Notes: generated from the letters alone by a model not told the origin. Positions 16,790 to 25,041 are shown, counted from the stretch's first letter. The stretch: 25,041 nt of DNA from Chitinophagaceae bacterium UBA2789 (GCA_002352145.1 DEHX01000152.1:1-25041), one strand, 5' to 3'. A program made the numbers and translations.

Positions 16790-17616
16790 TTCTTTTCCTT
16801 TTTCAAATCACCGGAAGTTATTCTTCCCATGCTAATAAATGGGCTTCGGATTAGATACCAGAAGGTTTGCTTTCTGTCCTCTTCAAATTCCTTTAAACCA
16901 AGATTAATTTGCTCAGGTGGCTTGTATTTAAAAGTTCCGAACAACCGGTCCCAGAGTATGAATATGTCAGAAAAATTGGAATCAGTGTAAAACTGGTCCT
17001 GCTCATGATGCACTTTATGAATATTTGGGGTTGTAAAAATCAACCCGAATGTTTTATCAAGCCAAACCGGGAATTTAATATTGGAATGCTCCAGAAAAAA
17101 GAAAGGCGTTGAAACAATAAAATATAGTCCAAGCGCAATAAGATCTAAACCAAAAATACCTGCTGCAATAATATTGGAAGTACCAAACCATAAAAATGTT
17201 TCAACCGGGTGCCCCCTGAAAAATGTTGAAGCGTCCATACTTGTATCGCTGTGATGTACACGGTGAAACCGCCAAAGTACCGGCGTAAGATGTGAGATAC
17301 GATGAAACCAGTAGGTTACAAAATCAAACAGCATTACACCCAGTACCAGTTTCAACCAAAGCGGTAAGTCAAAAAGGTAGAATAAACCTATTTGATTATT
17401 ATTCAGCCATTCAACAGAAAATACTATAACGATAGCCCATACCAAATTGAGCAGGTAAAAAACACCAAAGAATAAAATATTGTGAAATAAGTGTTGCGGC
17501 CTTTTTTTGAATTGAAATTGTGTGTTGAGTAATTGTTCCAAAGAATAAAAAAGAACTATTAGTCCGATAATAATGTAGTTAAGATCAATAGCAAGCAGTT
17601 TGTTTAATGTTTCCAT
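16786..17616 (-). CDS. Fatty acid hydroxylase/sterol desaturase family membrane enzyme
   Basis: This 276-residue integral membrane protein has the full histidine set of the family: H105-x3-H109 (HRISH), H118-x2-HH (HRVHH, 118-122), H136 (RGHPVE), H177 (EHSN) and H200-x2-HH (HKVHH, 200-204). Hydrophobic helices lie around 13-30, 45-68, 84-102 and 145-175. The family uses a di-iron centre and O2 to hydroxylate or desaturate lipids, sterols or carotenoids; substrate specificity is not readable from sequence. It is second in the likely operon, 12 bp after the giant kinase, and overlaps FIST gene 3 by four bases. A membrane oxygenase tightly coupled to a sensory gene is unusual. The C-terminal tail is short and basic, probably cytoplasmic. 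Confidence 0.9.
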   Translation of the reverse strand: METLNKLLAIDLNYIIIGLIVLFYSLEQLLNTQFQFKKRPQHLFHNILFFGVFYLLNLVWAIVIVFSVEWLNNNQIGLFYLFDLPLWLKLVLGVMLFDFVTYWFHRISHLTPVLWRFHRVHHSDTSMDASTFFRGHPVETFLWFGTSNIIAAGIFGLDLIALGLYFIVSTPFFFLEHSNIKFPVWLDKTFGLIFTTPNIHKVHHEQDQFYTDSNFSDIFILWDRLFGTFKYKPPEQINLGLKEFEEDRKQTFWYLIRSPFISMGRITSGDLKKEKK

Positions 17617-17628
17617 TGTGTTGGTTTG

Positions 17629-20600
17629 TTAAGCAGGTAAAATAATTTTAAAAATTGTACCCTCACCTTCTTTTGTTTCTACTTCCAACTCTCCGCCATG
17701 TCCCTTTGTTACAATATCATAGCTCAGGCTCAATCCTAATCCTGTGCCCTGCCCTGTGGGCTTGGTGGTAAAAAAGGGTTGAAATATTTTATCCTGTACC
17801 TTTTGTGGAATACCAGTGCCGTTATCTTTTACACTAATCAAAACTTTTCCACCTTCCTTTTTTGTTGTAACGATAACTGTGGGGTCATAGCTGGTTTCCC
17901 CATTCTTTTTCCGTTCACTAACTGCATAAAAAGCATTATTTATTAAGTTAAGGATAACCCTTCCAATATCCTGTGGCATTACATTTATCTTACCAACCGT
18001 TTCATCTAAGCTGGTTTCAAACTTTGCATTAAAACTTTTTTCTTTTGCCCTTAACCCATGAAAAGCCAGTCGCAAATATTCATCACATAAGGCATTTATA
18101 TCTGTGAGCTCTTTTTTACCAGTACCGCTTCTTGAATGCTGCAACATTCCTTTTACAATTCCATCAGCTCTTTTGCCATGATGGTTTATCTTTTCCAGGT
18201 TCTGAATCACATCATTCATGATTTCTTTGGCATCTTCCACATTCCCTTTTTCCACTGCATCTTTCATCTCCTCCAGCAACTCTTTACTCACTTCGCTGAA
18301 GTTGTTAACGAAATTCAACGGATTTTGAATTTCATGGGCAATACCGGCTGTGAGTTCACCCAATGAAGCCATTTTTTCAATTTGTATTAATTGCTTTTGT
18401 GTGGCTTGCAATTCTTTTAATGCTGCTTCTGCTTTTTGTTTGGCTTCCTTGATGGCGATTAAATCCTGTTCTGCCTGCAGTGCATGTGCTTCTGCCAGTT
18501 TTAAATCATTAAAGCGGGTGAAGGTAAGGTTGAATACAGCAGCAAAACGCTCCAGTAGTTGCATTGTTTCAGCAGGTTGTTCATCCGGAGAAGCCATACC
18601 AATTAATCCATGATTAAAATAGGCAAGATGCTGAATTCTTCTTTTTTGTTCCAGTCCGCCTTTAAACGGAACGTTCAACTCATCATGCAGGTAATGAAAG
18701 TATTTTTGCAATTCATCGCCCTGCATATCAATCAACAGGCTCTTCTTTTTTCCCAGCCATCCCTCATACATCTTGTTTAAGGATTCGTTCTTTGTATAAT
18801 TACCCGTAAAGCCCATATTCACTTTACTGCCGTCTTCATCTGTGAGCCATGCTTCCATTTCCGGCGTATCTTCTTTTATGAGAATGATGAACAAACGATT
18901 GGGGGCAATACCCAATACAATCAATTGCTGAAACAACACAGCAGCAGTTTCGGCCAGCTCATCAGACTTTTGCATGGCCAGGGTTCTTGAACGAACTTTT
19001 TCCAATGCTGCTTCAATTTTTGCTTCTCTTGCCTGTGCCTCGGCTTGTTTTAAATCAACAAATCGTCTGTAAGCAAGCCCAAATACATTGGAGAACCTGC
19101 GCAGTAAGACTCTTGTAGGTTCATCAGGTTCATCCAGCGTAACCATCAGCAATGAACCTCCTGCAAAATCTGCAAAAGACCAGAATGCTTCCAACTGTTC
19201 AATATTTCCTTGAACTGAATCTGAAAGTATTGTAAAGGCATCCGGTACTTCTTTTTCGAGAAAAGCAAACCATTGTTTCAGTTTTTCTCCTTTATTGATT
19301 ATTATGTATTCCTGTTTGTTTGCTGCATAAGCGCCTAATGCTTCTTCAATAATCATCAATCCTTTCTTTGGAACATTGGCAATACTCTCTACAATTTCGC
19401 CCTGCTTATCGGGCGGGTTGATTCCTGCCCATGATTGAATAAACTCTTCAGACTCATCGTGCAAATGAATTACACATGTTTCCAATCTCTTTTGCCCTAA
19501 TAAACCCATTTGCTTTCTCAACTCATGCACTACTTCTTTTAATTCGTTTGTTGAGTGCATGGCCATTGCTTTTGCCCGAACTCTTTCCAACGCTGCCTCT
19601 ATCTGTGCATCTCTTGCCTGTGCTTCTGCTTTCTGCAGATCGAGGAAGCGGGTATAGGTTTGTTGAAATACGTTTCCAAAACGGATCAAAATATTATTCT
19701 CTTCATTGGTATAAGGGATGGCTGAAAAATTCTCAATGTACAAGCCCACATTATCAAGCAAGACCGTTGAAACAGCCAGCCCCTTACATTGCAAATAGAA
19801 TTTCTGTGCATCTTCAGGTATTACAAACAGTTTGAAGAGTTTTTTATAGAATTTGTTTTTTTCTTTAAAATCCAGCAGGTCAGTGTGGAGGGTTGTTCCC
19901 TTTGCTTTGGCTTCCAAAAAACTGTTCCATGTGGGTGTATCAAAATAGGGAATGACGGCATAGAATGGTTCAAGGTTGGGATCGGCCAGCCAGATGTGCA
20001 TGTCATCATGTGTTTTATAATCAATATAAAAGCCGGCATGCTCTGCATTGATGTGGAGATGCACAAATTGTTCTAATACAACTTTTATTACTTCTTTCAG
20101 TTCCTCACTTTTATGCATGGCCAGACTTCTGGCTCTCACCCGTTCTAATGCCAACTCAATTTGTGCTTCCCGTGCTCTTGCTGCTGCATCCTGCAAATCA
20201 TTGAAACGTGTATAGGCAAGTGAAAAAACTACGGCGGCTCTTTTCAATAAATCCCAACTTTCTTTTGAAATAGTACCGGGTGAGGCAGCACCCATATAGC
20301 CGCCATAAAATTTTACCAAATGATAGGTGCGTTCCGGTATCTCATCACCATAATAGCCTTGCAATACTTTTGAATGTTCTGCACAATAGTTGATCCATTC
20401 TCTTCTTCGCTCACCTTTCATCAATATGGAAATACGGTCGTTTGCTGATTGATAAAACTTCCACATTTCTTTACCTACCCATGTATCAGTAAGTGTCAAT
20501 GTCATTTCATCGCCGATCAGTTGTGCATTTTCCTTTCGTACATCTTTGATAGCATACCAGCATTCTGCTTTTTTCTTTTCATTGTCTATAATGTAAATGG

Positions 20601-22950
20601 AACTGGTTTCCAATTCTTCCACCCCCAGCAATCCCATTTCTCTGCGCAATAACTCTGCTACTTCAATCAGTTCTTCCGGCTGCTGCATAGCCATGGATCG
20701 GGAACGTACTTTTTCAAGTGCTGCTTCAATCTGTGCTTCTCTTGCCTGTACTTCGGCTTTTTGTAAATCCAGAAAACGGATATAAGCCTGATTAAATACA
20801 ACTGCAAACCGGCTGATGATTTCCTGCTGCTCATCCGGCAAAGGCTCAAAACTGCCGGTAACGAGTGAACCAAACTGATCCGAGGAACCGGAAAGGTGTA
20901 CCTTCTTTGCAGCAGCCATAAAAGCTTTGATGGGCTCAGGCAGCTTTGCCAGTTCTGTTTTTGTGAAACCAAAGCGGTCCCAGTCTCTTTTTTCTTTTCC
21001 TTCAAACAGGTATGTCCACTTCTTCTTCCGCTTCTTACAGTAATCGAGATACATCAGGTGAGAAGGATGTTGATTCATTGGTACAAAAAAACCATTCTCT
21101 GCCAGCAGCCCTTCGTGTCCGGCCATCCACCAGGTGATGCCCCTGTTGTCAGGATTTACGATCATAATAAAACAGCGGTCCAGCTGTGCATCCAGCTTTG
21201 TAAGTTCACCATACAACTTGTAGATGATTTCGCCCAATGCTGATGAATCCTGCATGGCCAATGAAGCCGCCCTTATTCTTTCCAAGGCTGCTTCTACCTG
21301 TGCTTCCCTTGCCTGCGCTTCTGCTTTTTGCAAGTCTTTGAATCTACTGTAAGCCAGATCGAAAACCTGTGCTGCCCTCTTTTGCAATTCAATGGCATTG
21401 TTTGAGGGCTCCTTCGAAGAAACCATTAGCAATGAACCACCTGAGAATTTCGAAAAATGATAATACCGTTTCTCTTTGGTGGTTCCGCTTTTTTTCATGG
21501 CAGCCTGCACCTCAGGCGCCAGCTTAAAGAGAATCTTATACCACTCCGTTTGTATGGAACCGCTTATTTCAATGGTATATTCAGAGGCTTTGCTTTTAAA
21601 TTTTTGAACGAATTCCCTGGCTATTTTACAGGAGTTTTTAGGAATTTTAAAGAAACCATAATTGATCTTGCTTTTCAGGTCACTGCTCAGGCGGAATGCT
21701 CGCCAGGAAAGAATATACTCCGCATCTTCATCATACAGGTGCACTGCGGAGGTTTCCATTTCCTGCTGTCCCAATTGTCCCATTTGCTCCCGCATTACCC
21801 GTGCAACATCTGTAAATTCATCAGAACTGTGCATGGCCAACGCCCTGGCCCTGATCCTTTCCAATGCTGCTTCAATTTGAGCTTCTCTTGCCTGGGCTTC
21901 GGCTTTTTCAATATCCAGATAGCGACGGTACGCCAGTTCAAATACTTTGAGAAAACGCTGAAACAACTGAAGTTCCTCTTTAGATAAAGGAAGATAAGTG
22001 GAGATGCCCAGGGCCACCGGGCCCAGGGAAAACCAGTAATAACTAAGTGATGTTGCAGCATTAAGATATGTATCAATGAAAACGTTGGTCCCTTTTTGAT
22101 ACTTGAGCCATTCTTTTACTTTTTCCTTACCCCTGATATGGGTAATAGAAACCTCTCCTTTCCCTTTCAGCATTTTAGCCGCGAAGGCCCGGGCCACCTT
22201 ATGATTGGTATACAGTGTTTCAGTAATAAATGCTTTTCTATGCTTTGCGTAGTATTCATAGTTCATATAAGTGCCGGCAAGTACATTAAATATCGCTGTC
22301 TGCACATTCCGGATATCCTTTACCCCCAAACCGGCAAGCTGTAATGAAATGGTTTTGCAGATTTTCAGCATATCCGCCCTTTCCTTCATGCCCATCGCTA
22401 CTGCACGGACTTTTTCCAATGCAGTTTCAATTTCCAGTTCCCTGTTTTTTTCTTCCAGTTCAATGGTGCGGCGCCTGACTGCTTCCCGGAGTTCAAGGTT
22501 TTCCTTTTTAATTTTTTTCGTTGCAATCTGTTCTCCTTCTTCTGTTCTGCTATCAGGAAATGAAGCATGCTGATGAACCAATTTCCAGGTATTCCCTTTT
22601 TGTTCAAAAATGGCTGTAATGCGTGAATGACCATAAAATGTCCATGAACCGTCATCCAGCACATACAAATCAGATTGTTCATTCACAACAATTGTATCGC
22701 CAACTGCTTTTGCACTGATTTTCCTTTTTCGGAAATCGGCCTTGCCCGTCATCTGGTCGGCAGTTGCTTTGTAAAATTTTATCGCTTCTTTTTTTGAATT
22801 AAAAATTTCGCCCCCTGCTGTGCCATAGGTAATAATACTATCATCAAGAAAAGAGGCAAAGGTTTTCATATCGCCTTTGAGATAGGCGTCCCAATAGGTA
22901 TAGTAGGCTTTTAAAATTTCTGCTTCCAGTTTTTTCGTCAATCGTCTCAT
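17629..22950 (-). CDS. Giant soluble hybrid-sensor histidine kinase with seven repeated modules
   Basis: This 1773-residue protein has three parts. Residues 8-130 are an NTF2/SnoaL-like domain (YYTYWDAYLKGD, HSRITAIFEQKGNTWKLVHQHASFP). Seven modules of about 190 residues follow, each opening with a coiled-coil segment (AEAQAREAQIEAALERVR type) and a GAF-like alpha/beta domain; the anchor Met of each lies at residues 186, 373, 566, 755, 945, 1131 and 1326. The end is a HisKA domain (H1539 in GIAHEIQNPL) and an HATPase with N, G1 (VKDNGTGIP) and G2 (GQGTGLGLS) boxes. No membrane helix or signal peptide is seen, so it is cytosolic, and no receiver is fused, so phosphate must go to a separate regulator. 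It is the first gene of the operon. The start at 22950 gives a complete NTF2 domain. The GAF assignment of the modules is by pattern and is less certain than the kinase. Confidence 0.9.
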   Translation of the reverse strand: MRRLTKKLEAEILKAYYTYWDAYLKGDMKTFASFLDDSIITYGTAGGEIFNSKKEAIKFYKATADQMTGKADFRKRKISAKAVGDTIVVNEQSDLYVLDDGSWTFYGHSRITAIFEQKGNTWKLVHQHASFPDSRTEEGEQIATKKIKKENLELREAVRRRTIELEEKNRELEIETALEKVRAVAMGMKERADMLKICKTISLQLAGLGVKDIRNVQTAIFNVLAGTYMNYEYYAKHRKAFITETLYTNHKVARAFAAKMLKGKGEVSITHIRGKEKVKEWLKYQKGTNVFIDTYLNAATSLSYYWFSLGPVALGISTYLPLSKEELQLFQRFLKVFELAYRRYLDIEKAEAQAREAQIEAALERIRARALAMHSSDEFTDVARVMREQMGQLGQQEMETSAVHLYDEDAEYILSWRAFRLSSDLKSKINYGFFKIPKNSCKIAREFVQKFKSKASEYTIEISGSIQTEWYKILFKLAPEVQAAMKKSGTTKEKRYYHFSKFSGGSLLMVSSKEPSNNAIELQKRAAQVFDLAYSRFKDLQKAEAQAREAQVEAALERIRAASLAMQDSSALGEIIYKLYGELTKLDAQLDRCFIMIVNPDNRGITWWMAGHEGLLAENGFFVPMNQHPSHLMYLDYCKKRKKKWTYLFEGKEKRDWDRFGFTKTELAKLPEPIKAFMAAAKKVHLSGSSDQFGSLVTGSFEPLPDEQQEIISRFAVVFNQAYIRFLDLQKAEVQAREAQIEAALEKVRSRSMAMQQPEELIEVAELLRREMGLLGVEELETSSIYIIDNEKKKAECWYAIKDVRKENAQLIGDEMTLTLTDTWVGKEMWKFYQSANDRISILMKGERRREWINYCAEHSKVLQGYYGDEIPERTYHLVKFYGGYMGAASPGTISKESWDLLKRAAVVFSLAYTRFNDLQDAAARAREAQIELALERVRARSLAMHKSEELKEVIKVVLEQFVHLHINAEHAGFYIDYKTHDDMHIWLADPNLEPFYAVIPYFDTPTWNSFLEAKAKGTTLHTDLLDFKEKNKFYKKLFKLFVIPEDAQKFYLQCKGLAVSTVLLDNVGLYIENFSAIPYTNEENNILIRFGNVFQQTYTRFLDLQKAEAQARDAQIEAALERVRAKAMAMHSTNELKEVVHELRKQMGLLGQKRLETCVIHLHDESEEFIQSWAGINPPDKQGEIVESIANVPKKGLMIIEEALGAYAANKQEYIIINKGEKLKQWFAFLEKEVPDAFTILSDSVQGNIEQLEAFWSFADFAGGSLLMVTLDEPDEPTRVLLRRFSNVFGLAYRRFVDLKQAEAQAREAKIEAALEKVRSRTLAMQKSDELAETAAVLFQQLIVLGIAPNRLFIILIKEDTPEMEAWLTDEDGSKVNMGFTGNYTKNESLNKMYEGWLGKKKSLLIDMQGDELQKYFHYLHDELNVPFKGGLEQKRRIQHLAYFNHGLIGMASPDEQPAETMQLLERFAAVFNLTFTRFNDLKLAEAHALQAEQDLIAIKEAKQKAEAALKELQATQKQLIQIEKMASLGELTAGIAHEIQNPLNFVNNFSEVSKELLEEMKDAVEKGNVEDAKEIMNDVIQNLEKINHHGKRADGIVKGMLQHSRSGTGKKELTDINALCDEYLRLAFHGLRAKEKSFNAKFETSLDETVGKINVMPQDIGRVILNLINNAFYAVSERKKNGETSYDPTVIVTTKKEGGKVLISVKDNGTGIPQKVQDKIFQPFFTTKPTGQGTGLGLSLSYDIVTKGHGGELEVETKEGEGTIFKIILPA
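17632..18372 (-). repeat. Kinase transmitter duplication, copy 2
   Basis: This part encodes residues 1527-1773 of the giant kinase, the gapless counterpart of the short kinase transmitter at 10302-11042. The coiled-coil lead-in (KELQATQKQLIQIEKM against EELKAAQQQLIQSEKM) is also alike, so the shared block extends somewhat upstream of the HisKA domain. Confidence 0.8.
18500..22440 (-). repeat. Seven tandem intragenic modules of about 570 bp
   Basis: Within the giant kinase gene, a coding block recurs seven times with the anchor codon (Met of the A-M-x motif) at 18973, 19558, 20116, 20686, 21253, 21832 and 22393, that is every 557-585 bp. The coiled-coil part (encoding AREAQIEAALERVR and variants) is well conserved even at the DNA level. 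The GAF-like part between has diverged strongly, except for a few shared marks such as the SLAYTRFNDLQ-type ending. The first module is the most divergent. Module spacing of 186-195 residues without frame change shows selection for length. Confidence 0.85.
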
Positions 22951-23089
22951 CTGAGTATAAATTATCTTCTAAAAAATCCCAGGTAACAGGATAGCAGGAC
23001 TTAAAATAAATCGTAGTTTAAAAAGGGAGGAAAGTATTCCCCTAATATAACCAATTATTACAAAGCGAATAATGAAAAAAAAGAGACGC
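22951..23089 (-). promoter_or_regulatory. Probable promoter region of the large signalling operon
   Basis: This is a gap of 139 AT-rich bases between the stop of the ATP-grasp ligase gene and the start of the giant kinase gene, the only long gap before the tightly packed twelve-gene run. Just past the ligase stop, the minus strand has a run of eight T, preceded by only a weak GAG/CTC pairing, so termination there is doubtful. A TTTG (minus strand, 23063-23060) and TA-rich boxes follow, but not at the spacing of the known Bacteroidota promoter. An imperfect GGAA-N4-TTCC palindrome lies around 23029-23040. Function is inferred from position. Confidence 0.4.
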
Positions 23090-24622
23090 TCAGCAGCATT
23101 CAGTTTTCAGCACATCGATGGTCTTGTTGTAGAAATACCGGGCTCTTTCCGGGGTGCTGGCAATACACACAATTCCAATTTTGCCATACTGGGACAAGGC
23201 ACCAATAAGGTGGAACATCACACCCTCTTCCCTGGTATTATCATAGTGCAGTTGATTTTGCACGGCAATTTCAATTAGGTCTTCAGGTGTCAGGCCTTTA
23301 AATCTTTCATCGTGAAGGTTATCAGTAAAAAGATAGCATTTTTCTTCTCCGTTGGGCAAAAGGAATTTACCCGTTTCCGCATTATAATCCCCGTTAGTAA
23401 GGAACTGCAGCATGATATAGGGATGTGTGGTCCCCCCTTTACGCAGGTTGATCTCAATGGCGTAGTGCAGCCATTTGCCTTCCTGTTTTACGGAAAGGAA
23501 GTCAATGCCAAACCGTCCCAGTACCCCTTTATTTCTCAATGCTTCGGAAATTCGTTGTCCCAGTTTGCCAACCTCAATCCTGTATTCTTCATCAGCCGGA
23601 AATATACCGCCGAGAAAGATTTGCTTTTCCAAACCGCCCATTACCTGGTCATGAGTGGAAATAACATCAATCCTTCCTAACGGATTGATACGGCATTGAA
23701 CTGATGGTGAGGCTACATGGCTTCCTTCCACATAAGCTTCTACAATTCCGCCCATTCCTTCAAACTTCTTTATATACATTTCGTAGCTGAGTCCTGTGGC
23801 AATAATTTCCAGCTCATTGGGCAGCAGTTCTCTTATTTGCTGCTCGATATTATCGGGTGCCGTCAATTTCTCATACCGAAATACAGCATTACCCTCCCCA
23901 CTGAAGCCATCATTCATTTTAATCACCGCTTTTTTTAAATCGGGATACTTGTAATGCAGATCTGTCAACGCATCTATGATATCTTCTTCCGTTTGCAGAT
24001 TTTCGTAACCCGGCGGCATATCTACCCCGCATTCCCTGAATATCTCCCGGCTTCCCGATTTCGTTCCCCAATAGAGCAAATCAGGATTACAGCCGTAAAC
24101 CGGTAAATCCAGTGTGACGGCTAATTTTCTTTCATGATCTGTAACATTAAAGCATGCAAGATGCGCCAGGTAGTCCTTCGGTATTGCTTTTTTGATTCGC
24201 TTGATCAACCGGGGCCTTGCCAGAATTTTTTCCGTCAATGAAACCTGCGGTGATGCATCATAACAACTGAAAAAATGTAACCGTTGCCTTGCATGGTGAC
24301 CGGTTATTCCGGGCAGAAGATGGAGATAATAATCAATGATTATAGGATCAACAGGAGTGCTGGTGATATAGATGACATGTGTGTTGGGCATTCGAAGCAG
24401 CAGCAAAAGGCATAGCAATCTCTCTTCGTAATGAACTATCCCGTCAACTTTAGCTAAAATGACCGGGTCGAGAGTAAGGCTTGGAATAACGACCACCGTC
24501 TTCGGAGCCATTTTATCATGAAAAACAGCTTCGTATTGTGGAATGAAATTTTGCTGCAACTGGCAGAACTCTTCCTTTTCAGTCAGGATTTCCTGGCCGA
24601 ACATGTTGATCTTACCACCCAT
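23090..24622 (-). CDS. PGM1-related ATP-grasp peptide/carboxylate-amine ligase
   Basis: This 510-residue soluble protein has an N-terminal region with VVVIPSLTLDP and ERLLCLLLLLRMP, followed by a central and C-terminal ATP-grasp ligase (KKAVIKMNDGFSGEGNAVF, then EAYVEGSHVASPSVQ, and the metal/phosphate motif INLRKGGTTHPY near residue 390). This pattern is that of proteins related to PGM1, the peptide ligase of pheganomycin biosynthesis, which activates a carboxylate as acyl-phosphate and joins it to an amine. No precursor peptide or other biosynthetic gene is visible beside it, so the substrate is unknown. The start at 24622 is used; ATG 24604 (MFGQEIL), six codons later, is a fair alternative. 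It is transcribed in the same direction as anmK, about 85 bp away. Confidence 0.82.
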   Translation of the reverse strand: MGGKINMFGQEILTEKEEFCQLQQNFIPQYEAVFHDKMAPKTVVVIPSLTLDPVILAKVDGIVHYEERLLCLLLLLRMPNTHVIYITSTPVDPIIIDYYLHLLPGITGHHARQRLHFFSCYDASPQVSLTEKILARPRLIKRIKKAIPKDYLAHLACFNVTDHERKLAVTLDLPVYGCNPDLLYWGTKSGSREIFRECGVDMPPGYENLQTEEDIIDALTDLHYKYPDLKKAVIKMNDGFSGEGNAVFRYEKLTAPDNIEQQIRELLPNELEIIATGLSYEMYIKKFEGMGGIVEAYVEGSHVASPSVQCRINPLGRIDVISTHDQVMGGLEKQIFLGGIFPADEEYRIEVGKLGQRISEALRNKGVLGRFGIDFLSVKQEGKWLHYAIEINLRKGGTTHPYIMLQFLTNGDYNAETGKFLLPNGEEKCYLFTDNLHDERFKGLTPEDLIEIAVQNQLHYDNTREEGVMFHLIGALSQYGKIGIVCIASTPERARYFYNKTIDVLKTECC

Positions 24623-24706
24623 CAGGGAAATAGTTAGTTAATCCGTAAGCTACTTTGTAAACCTTCAGGCGGCAATGACAAAAACTAAATAAACGAGTGA
24701 TTTTTA

Positions 24707-25041
24707 TCAGGCTTCCTGCCCTGTCCATAAAGCCCCGCCAATACTGTTACGGCTGGCACCGGTAACAGAGGCCAGCACATTATACTCCTGCCTCCAGCGA
24801 AGTACCCCGATGAAGGCCATGATGAGTGCCTCTTTATAATTGACCAGTTTGGTGTCGGGCACCACTACTTCAATATTCTCTACCCTAAGTAATTCAGCCA
24901 GCCTGTTTACAAGGAATGTATTGAGTGCACCACCGCCGGTTACCAGCAGTTTCTTGTTGCCTGGTACAGGTTGATGGATATTTAAAGACGAAAGAGCATT
25001 ACAAATTTGCAGGGCTATATGCTCGGAATATGTCCTGATGG
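24707..25041 (-). CDS. anmK: Anhydro-N-acetylmuramic acid kinase, 3' part
   Basis: The reading frame on the minus strand enters at the right edge and ends at TGA (24709-24707), giving about 111 C-terminal residues; the start lies outside the window. The segments LVTGGGALNTFL, VVVPDTKLVNYKEALIMAFIGVLRWR and NVLASVTGASRNSIGGALW are the conserved C-terminal part of AnmK, a sugar kinase of the ASKHA fold. It opens and phosphorylates 1,6-anhydro-MurNAc to MurNAc-6-phosphate in cell-wall recycling, in the cytoplasm. The tail is intact. It precedes the ATP-grasp ligase gene in transcription order; a shared transcript is possible but the roughly 85-bp gap leaves this open. Confidence 0.92.
   Translation of the reverse strand, partial: IRTYSEHIALQICNALSSLNIHQPVPGNKKLLVTGGGALNTFLVNRLAELLRVENIEVVVPDTKLVNYKEALIMAFIGVLRWRQEYNVLASVTGASRNSIGGALWTGQEA

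Noticed and set aside
18970..22440. Regularly spaced similar DNA segments resembling a repeat array
   Set aside because: They are in-frame coding repeats every 557-585 bp in one gene, far too long and variable for a CRISPR array and without mobile-element ends.
19476..22573. Long plus-strand open frames opposite the giant kinase
   Set aside because: They are antisense shadows of a strongly conserved kinase gene, with low-complexity Ser/Phe/Leu-rich translations and no family resemblance.

Overview
This window looks like chromosomal DNA from a member of the Bacteroidota, most probably a Chitinophagaceae-like bacterium. The reasons are the moderate-to-low GC, coding starts without Shine-Dalgarno sequences, and the gene families present: a GH109-type Gfo/Idh/MocA protein, a long secreted Asp-box protein, stand-alone FIST proteins and a PGM1-type ATP-grasp ligase. 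The taxon is inferred from these families; no rRNA or other marker gene is present.

Left flank (1-7344): the 3' part of a GH109-like glycosidase; a three-His-box fatty acid desaturase; a convergent 1049-residue secreted Asp-box/VPS10-like protein that shares a bidirectional terminator with the desaturase; a divergently transcribed adenine deaminase; and a small unrecognised ORF with a GC-rich 5' third. These are ordinary metabolic or surface genes.

Centre (7387-22950): twelve minus-strand genes, with gaps of at most 34 bp and several overlaps or abutting junctions, form a likely operon of about 15.6 kb. In transcription order they encode: a 1773-residue soluble histidine kinase (NTF2-like domain, seven tandem GAF-like modules of about 190 residues, HisKA/HATPase); a fatty acid hydroxylase/sterol desaturase-type membrane enzyme; FIST protein 3; an EthD-type dimeric barrel; a secreted DUF3500 protein; FIST protein 2; a lipocalin-like lipoprotein; FIST protein 1; a short soluble histidine kinase; a single-domain receiver; a receiver-adenylyl cyclase; and a fusion of an HD phosphohydrolase to a YitT/DUF2179 membrane protein. 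The layout suggests cytosolic FIST receptors and modular kinases feeding a phosphorelay. Its output would be class III cyclase activity, with an HD enzyme as a possible partner in nucleotide turnover. The enzymes and lipoprotein between them may make, carry or remove the sensed compound. The gene identities are well supported; the circuit is inference.

Right flank (23090-25041): a PGM1-related ATP-grasp peptide/carboxylate-amine ligase and the 3' part of anmK (anhydro-N-acetylmuramic acid kinase), both on the minus strand. No tRNA, rRNA, CRISPR array, insertion sequence or phage gene was seen, and no gene-free stretch exceeds about 150 bp.
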